Source: Amaurobius ferox (lineage: Eukaryota; Arthropoda; Arachnida; Araneae; Amaurobiidae). From it: a DNA stretch of 64,000 bases. The notes under the pieces are model-generated. The model had not been told where the DNA came from and did no database searches. It worked only from the letters and a program-made list of their open reading frames with translations. Positions 58,566 to 64,000 of the stretch are shown here, in pieces. The DNA lies in the NCBI GenBank assembly GCA_951213105.1, contig OX578136.1, positions 73,102,730 to 73,166,729 on the forward strand, given 5' to 3'. Both the position numbers and the translations under genes were made by a program. Each line of letters starts with the position of its first letter. The stretch's first letter is position 1.

Positions 58566-60699
58566 GATGAAAATCATTTATTTTTTATTTAAATAAATCT
58601 TTTATAAAATTTTCTGGAATATAAATACAAAAATTCTAGCATATAATAACTTCATAGTCTACGAGCTCCGGTTTTCAATAAAATTCCAATGTCAATTTAC
58701 ATTTTCACAGACTATAAATCGATTCTATACTAAGGATTCAGTTATACTTTACATGCTGTTCATATCCTTTTCTAGTGGTAAGCGTGAAGTAAAATAATTC
58801 TTAGTAGTTGGGATATTTACTAGTATTTAATATGTTTATATTATTGTACTTTTTAGTTCTCTTTTCTAGCAGTTTGGGCGTGAATAACATCTGGGGTTGG
58901 GGTATGTCTGGTTCAAATCGGAAAGTTATGGAAAATGTAAGCACTTTAGACGCTTATATCTCCGGACTTGGATAAAAATGTGAACAATTTTTACTTGTTT
59001 TGTTGGAAATAGGGTACCATTTTATGTTTATATAAATATTAATTCAATATTTTAATGTTTTGAAATTTTTTTTTTGAAAAAAATTAAAAGGTTTTGTCCG
59101 AACGAGTTTTTGTTTCACTTTGCTTACTTTTACTTGAAATATCTTCTAATCTATAAAAAATAGATATAAACAGTAAGCGATAAAAACGTTTAGAAATAAA
59201 TCCAATTCCTAGATTATTAATTTGTTTTACAATTCAAGATTGTAATACTTATAGCTCAAAAACTAAGTGAATGAACTGTAAGTAACTATGAACTATAAGA
59301 AGTAATTTGTAGCCCTTTAAAAGCCCTATAAAGATATATAATTTGCTTATGCATTGAGTTCTTATGTTTTTTACCCATAGCGATTATTATTTTGGTATTT
59401 AAATATTTTGACCAGTTACAGTTTTCCAGTGGGAGGGACAGTTATAATATTTAAAATGTCACAAGTGTACAGTTCAATGTGTTTCCTCCTTCCTGAAAAA
59501 TTGGTGCACAAACACAAGATATTTATTTTGTTTTACAGGAATCAGAAAGTAAAGTAAATTTTGGGTTAAAAAATGTTTAATATGTAAATAATATAAATAT
59601 ATTTAATGATTGGTGAGGTTTGAAGTTGAAAAATGAAAGCATGAAATTCTGGTACGTAGGACAGATATCGGGTTGGATTTTGGATCAGGTTCTTAGTTTT
59701 CGAAATACAGTGGTTATAATTTAAATATTTTGAACTATTTTGTAAAGGTAGTTCACATTTCAATATTTTGAGCTGTACTGAAATATCTAATGAAGACAGA
59801 ACTCCTACAAAGAAAAATGGTATTCAAGCAAAACCATTTCGGCTCCATCGGAATGGAGTTACTGCCGATTTTTTGTCTCAGCCTTACCTTACAGCTATCC
59901 AGTACAGTATGTAACTATAAACTAACATATTTTGAGGGTTGTGTTACGCGATATTCTGCCATTGTTCAATATAAAGGTATAAACATGTATTTAGTACAAA
60001 TAGATCATACAGTTTCAAATTTCATTTTAACACAGGGTTGAGTAAATAATATAAATATGGATACGTGCGACCACTTATTAGATTAATACGATAAATATAA
60101 ATACTTTGGATGGTATGAATACAAAACGCTTTTACGACAGTCATACAAACCATGAGGCAACTAAACAAGCAGTTTCCATTAAATATTACATTGCACTGAA
60201 GGAAGAATAGTTACAGAAAAACTGTACGCACAAATGTAATAGCACTATATAGTAAAAGGTAAGTTGCCGGGCTGTCAGATTTGGTGTAGATGACTTCCAT
60301 TAAGGATGCAATAATGTTTTTCGTAAGTCAAAATACAATATTGTTTTATAAGGTTAATATTCAATATTTTGACAAGGTTTTTCTTAACTTTAATTTTATT
60401 TAGTGTCTGCCATTGCTAATCCTCATTTGCATTTGATCAGAAGGTGAAACGTATGGGTGCAGTTAGGTAGTTTGTTAAGATTTCAGTTTATTCAAAAAAG
60501 AGGTTGTGTTCAGTTCTATCAGTTGGGATTTTTTGCAGAAGTATGTCCATCTTTGCAGAAGTGTGTCCATCCTGTCAAAGTTTAATTCTCTCTTTCTCAG
60601 ACTCTGAATGTTCATACCATATTGAACATTCGTGTACTAAGAAAGGCATAAACGTAAAGGTGGGTATACAGTTATTTTCCCTGACTCGCTTCGTAAGAA
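58566..60699. other. Unassigned sequence
   Basis: AT-rich. A 75-codon frame at 60504 has CSVLSVGIFCRSMSIFAEVC and may belong to the hAT remnant that follows, but I could not align it. No other gene seen. Confidence 0.3.
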
Positions 60700-61015
60700 A
60701 AAGAACCCAAAGAGTAACTGAAATAACGTGATAAAGTCGATGCTTCAGTTGCAGACCCTATCAAAAACTTTGATATAAAATATGATGACCTTGGTACTTG
60801 GCTGTAATCTCAAATGAATTGCAACAAGAGACAGTAAAAACTATCAGCTTTCAAGAATTCCAAAAGATGGTAGAGAATTTGAAGATTCTTTGCTTTATAC
60901 GAAGACGAAAGATAAAGAACAAGAAAACAATTTTCACTATAGAATGGTTAACATTAAGCACATCAAAAGAAACTGCTTACTTTCTACCATGTCATATATT
61001 TTGAGACCCAAATTA
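60700..61015 (+). pseudogene. hAT-type transposase remnant, N-terminal TTF zinc finger region
   Basis: Read through frameshifts, the pieces LGTWAVISNELQ, FHYRMVN and SKETAY...PCHIF follow the order of the TTF-type zinc finger domain of hAT transposases of the ZMYM1-like group. There the domain runs from a short acidic N-terminus through FPKD and HYR to a CFCC or CFPC cysteine pair. One cysteine has been lost and the frame changes at least twice. It is the left part of the element completed at 63118-63940. Confidence 0.45.
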
Positions 61016-61386
61016 AAAAAAACTTAAAGCAGTTTAGTCCAAGGATTATCTCTTCTTTATCTCTATACTTATAATAAAACAGAGTGTGCGTTTGACGGGG
61101 ACAATCCACTCCGGGACAATCCACTCTTCATGGGAGAATCAAAACAGAAACGTTTTACATTTGCCGCCATCTATCGGTCGAAAATATAACTAGAGTTCTC
61201 GTAAGTTGAATCGATTAGAAACTGCCACAATAATATTATCAAAAAAGCTTCTTTTTGATTTGTGATGCTCTTTGAAGTAATTGAAGTAGCTTTCATTTTT
61301 TTTTCTAAATTCATCCTCGCAAATAATTGCTCTTCCAAAGCGGAGAGAGATTGTAAACAAACTCTGAATGTGATTCTTTTGCCGTT

Positions 61387-61880
61387 GCGGCAGCAAAGAC
61401 ATCTGATCAAAGACGCTTGGAGCCTGTACTCGAATTATAAGAACAGAGGAGGAGCTAGCTTTTGCTCAGTGATTATAAAGCCAGTCTTGTAAGCAAAGGG
61501 TCCCTGGTTCGGGGCCCGGCGACGCTCAATCGCCACAATGATGACTGGACGTTTGAAACACGCAACCTTCCTCTCCAGCGATCTCACCATCTCAACACGA
61601 GATGGCAGCACCACACGGAGTCAGAAGCCTTGATACTCCCTTCCTGATTGACCACGACTGTCCGTCACGCCGAGGCGACACGCCTCCCGGCCTTCATCAT
61701 CAGCGGAGGGAGTGTGCGGCAGCAAAGATATCTGATTAAAGATGCTTGGAGCCTGTACTCGAATTATAAGAACACAGGAGGAGCTAGATTTTGCTCAGTG
61801 ATTATAATGTCGGTCTTGTAAGCACCAAGTCCCTGGTTCGGGACCTGACGACGCCCAATCGCCACACCGTGATTCATTCA
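61387..61880 (+). mobile_element. Tandem pair of tRNA-type SINE units (329-bp spacing)
   Basis: GCGGCAGCAAAGACATCTGA at 61387 recurs at 61716. Each is followed by an A-box-like TTTTGCTCAGTGATTATAA and a B-box-like CCCTGGTTCGGG. Between them is GC-rich text (CACCACACGGAGTC, GCCGAGGCGACACGCCTCCC). It sits between the two hAT remnants. Confidence 0.55.
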
Positions 61881-63117
61881 CTGTGTTAATTGGAGATTCT
61901 TTACAGTAACGTTTTTTGATATTCTTATATATTAAGAAAGACAAACAGAATTGATTTAATTACGTTGCGTGTTCACGGGTTGGAAGTAAGGGTAAGCTTC
62001 ATATCTTAGCTCAAAATGGTAGAACAGCTAATATTGTGTATCCAGAAGCTCTTCAATATTAATATTAATAACAGGGTATTAAATGATACTTAACATAAAT
62101 GATTTTTAACATAATGTAGTTGATATTTTACAGAAGTTACTCTTCTCTTACTGTGCATACATTTTTTACATGCTTTCTAACTTTAATTTAGCCATTTCCA
62201 CAAATATTATATCAAAAAGGCCCATATTATATTTGATATAATTTATAAATTTTGGCTGCAAAGAACTATGTAATTTTTGGGGTAAAAACCGCTGAATGAG
62301 AAAATATGCCTATAGCGGAACCCGCCTCATTTAGCGGTGTGTAACAAAAAGGGAAACGCATCCATGTACTCTACTTCAAAAAAGGTGGATATGGAAATGA
62401 GTACAAAGGAGTAACATTTTTTTATTTTTACACTTCAAAACATGTGATCACAATTACAAGAAGTAAACACATGATATAAATGTTTAATTGCATTTTTCTT
62501 TTTCATATTTTAATTTTTACCCAATTATGTTCATCAAAGATTTTTGATGTCTTTTTATTTGACTGCGCCCATTTCGCAGACCAACCATCGTCTGGTACAG
62601 CTATCGATTCTCACCCTAACAGCCACCTGGTTGACCTGCAAGGCCCAACCACTTCCATTATCATGCTGAGAGATAGTTTTTAAACGAGGCACCCAGGGCC
62701 CGCCCACAACTTTGGTAAAATATCAATATTTGCAAATTTTCCGATAGCTGTACCAGACGAGGGCTGGTCGCCGTAGGCGGCTAGTCGGAAAAAAACCTTG
62801 GAAAAAGGTGCATGATATTTTGCCTCCTCACGAAAATAATGCTGAACAGGAAGTAATATTTGTCTTGGAAATTCCTTTTGCAATCATTAAAAGGACATGA
62901 AATCGATAAAAACTTACAATTGTAAATTCAATGCGAGACAACTGTAACTGGAGAGCAATTCTGCAACGGATTGAAGACGTGACGTTATTTTTATATCTAG
63001 ATATTTAACTTTTCAAGGAGGGAACAAAGATTAGAGATGTGTATAATGAGAATTTCTACAGGGATGGCTACAGGATTAACTATTTCAGCATTGAACACAA
63101 CTTGGCTTGAAAAAATA
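61881..63117. other. Sequence between hAT fragments
   Basis: No clear coding. Contains the inverted repeat at 62579-62769. The text from about 63000 (GGAGGGAACAAAG...) may be decayed hAT sequence. Confidence 0.3.
62579..62769. repeat. Inverted repeat, 28-bp arms
   Basis: GACCAACCATCGTCTGGTAC + AGCTATCG at 62579-62606 is inverted at 62742-62769 as CGATAGCTGTACCAGACGAG + GGCTGGTC, with three mismatches. Confidence 0.8.
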
Positions 63118-63940
63118 TTTCAGATTTTATGAAGGTCTGCTAATGACAGTGTTTTGGCACAAAATATTAGCAAGTATTGCCAAAAAGAACGTTATCATAC
63201 ACAGTGAAGAAATATCCATTGATGTCGAGACTGCACTTATAATATAACAAAGTAAGTACAAGGGATGCAGCACTTACGGTCGTGCGAAAGTGTTGTTCAA
63301 AAGGCAAAAGTAGTTGTTGAAGCAGTAGGGACTACAACATCAATTTCCCAAACACCACAAGACTTCTATAGAACTTGAGCAAGATTTCAGAATTTCCGTG
63401 GTTTACTCAGTATTGGATTTTATTTTTAATGATTTAAAGACAAGATTTGAAGCAGCAGATACCATATGTGACTGAATCTCACCCATTTTGAATATCCAAA
63501 ACTTAAGACAACAGTCAACTTACTACAAAAGAAGCAAAACTTGCAAATACATATGAAAAAGATCTGTCAAAAGATTTACTGCATGAAATTTTTCACCTTT
63601 AAAAGTATTGACAAGACAATTTTCAGCACTGAAAGAGGTCCGATTATATTTCTATGAGCGTAATTTACGACAAAATCTACAAGGTATATATGTCAATACC
63701 TGCCTCGCCATTAAACTGTCTTATACAATACCAGTTACAGTCTCTTCACCTGAAAGATCGTTCATCAAGACTGGCAAATCCATTAAAAACATATAGCAAA
63801 TAAGCACAACTAGTCAAGAGTAACTTACTCGTTCACACCTAGCAATTTTGTGTATCAGAAATGATTTAGCTAAACAAGTTGACTTTACTGGTTATTGAAA
63901 ATTTAGCATCGACAAAAGCTAGAAAGTATACTTTGGGATA
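63118..63940 (+). pseudogene. hAT-type transposase remnant, C-terminal half with dimerisation domain
   Basis: Pieces in order: FRFYEGLLMTVFWHKIL, ISVVYSVLDFIFNDL, LANTYEKDLSKDLL (other frame), then an open frame to 63796 with TCLAIKLSYTIPVTVSSPER + SF, and after a stop LAKQVDF and ENLASTKARK. These match the order in ZMYM1-like hAT transposases, whose C-terminal domain carries TIPVTVASAERSFSKLK. Multiple stops and frameshifts make it inactive. The element continues to within about 60 bp of the window edge. Confidence 0.75.
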
Positions 63941-64000
63941 ATTTTTGATGTTATTGAAAGTTTCTGTTATGTAAATCCGTATAGGCCATTTAAACTGGCT

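Noticed and set aside
58272..58577. A 101-codon minus-strand frame with balanced composition
   Set aside because: It overlaps a GC-rich SINE-like unit with A/B box text and has no recognisable domain, so a gene call is not supported.

Overview
This is a 64 kb piece of a large, AT-rich animal genome with a lot of transposon-derived sequence. It is not bacterial: there are no operons or dense coding tracts. It holds spliced exons with GT/AG boundaries, tRNA-derived SINEs, microsatellites and many interspersed repeats. The repeat style suggests an arthropod, possibly a spider or other chelicerate; that assignment is inference and needs a database match.

One host gene is supported, on the minus strand, and it appears to span at least the left 38 kb. 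A coding exon at 1276-1469 carries a GATA-type zinc finger (C-x2-C-x17-C-x2-C). A 186-codon Ser/Thr/Pro/Tyr-rich first coding exon lies at 28446-29004, with an in-frame ATG and a splice acceptor in its 5' leader at 29078. The two exons are phase-compatible (one base left over, then two bases) across a 27 kb intron. A GC-richer segment with CCAAT boxes and a strong GTAAGTAT donor near 38132-38345 is a candidate promoter and untranslated first exon. The rest of the protein, where a canonical C-terminal GATA finger would be expected, lies off the left edge.

Layout from left to right. 1-1.3 kb: a 41-bp minisatellite split by a transposon and ending 8 bp from a splice donor. 1.7-10.3 kb: two copies of repeat family A, a 217-bp tandem duplication, a CA microsatellite and a SINE. 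10.3-14.5 kb: unassigned intron with poly(G)/poly(C) tracts. 14.9-16.6 kb: an array of seven tRNA-like SINE heads. 17-24 kb: repeats, an unrecognised 78-codon ORF and a 736-bp foldback element flanked by TTAA. 23.3-29.1 kb: lower-repeat intron with possible regulatory motifs, then the GATA first coding exon. 29.4-35.2 kb: a reverse-transcriptase remnant, a 27-bp minisatellite, a variant family B element, a mariner-like foldback element, and further A and B copies. 36.5-50.3 kb: small MITEs, the candidate promoter, a duplicated 1-kb block, palindromes and nested A/B copies. 51.6-56.5 kb: three family B copies in a row and a 2-kb element with terminal inverted repeats. 57-64 kb: SINE-like units and a broken hAT transposon.

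The most interesting observations are (i) a GATA N-finger that keeps the metal ligands and the RDGTGH core but has lost the usual NACGLY segment, and (ii) three repeat groups that share the same end architecture. In each, a hairpin plus an inverted subterminal motif sits at one end, and at the other end the same motif forms a terminal hairpin. In one group the motif has changed concordantly at both ends. This resembles non-autonomous Helentron-type elements.
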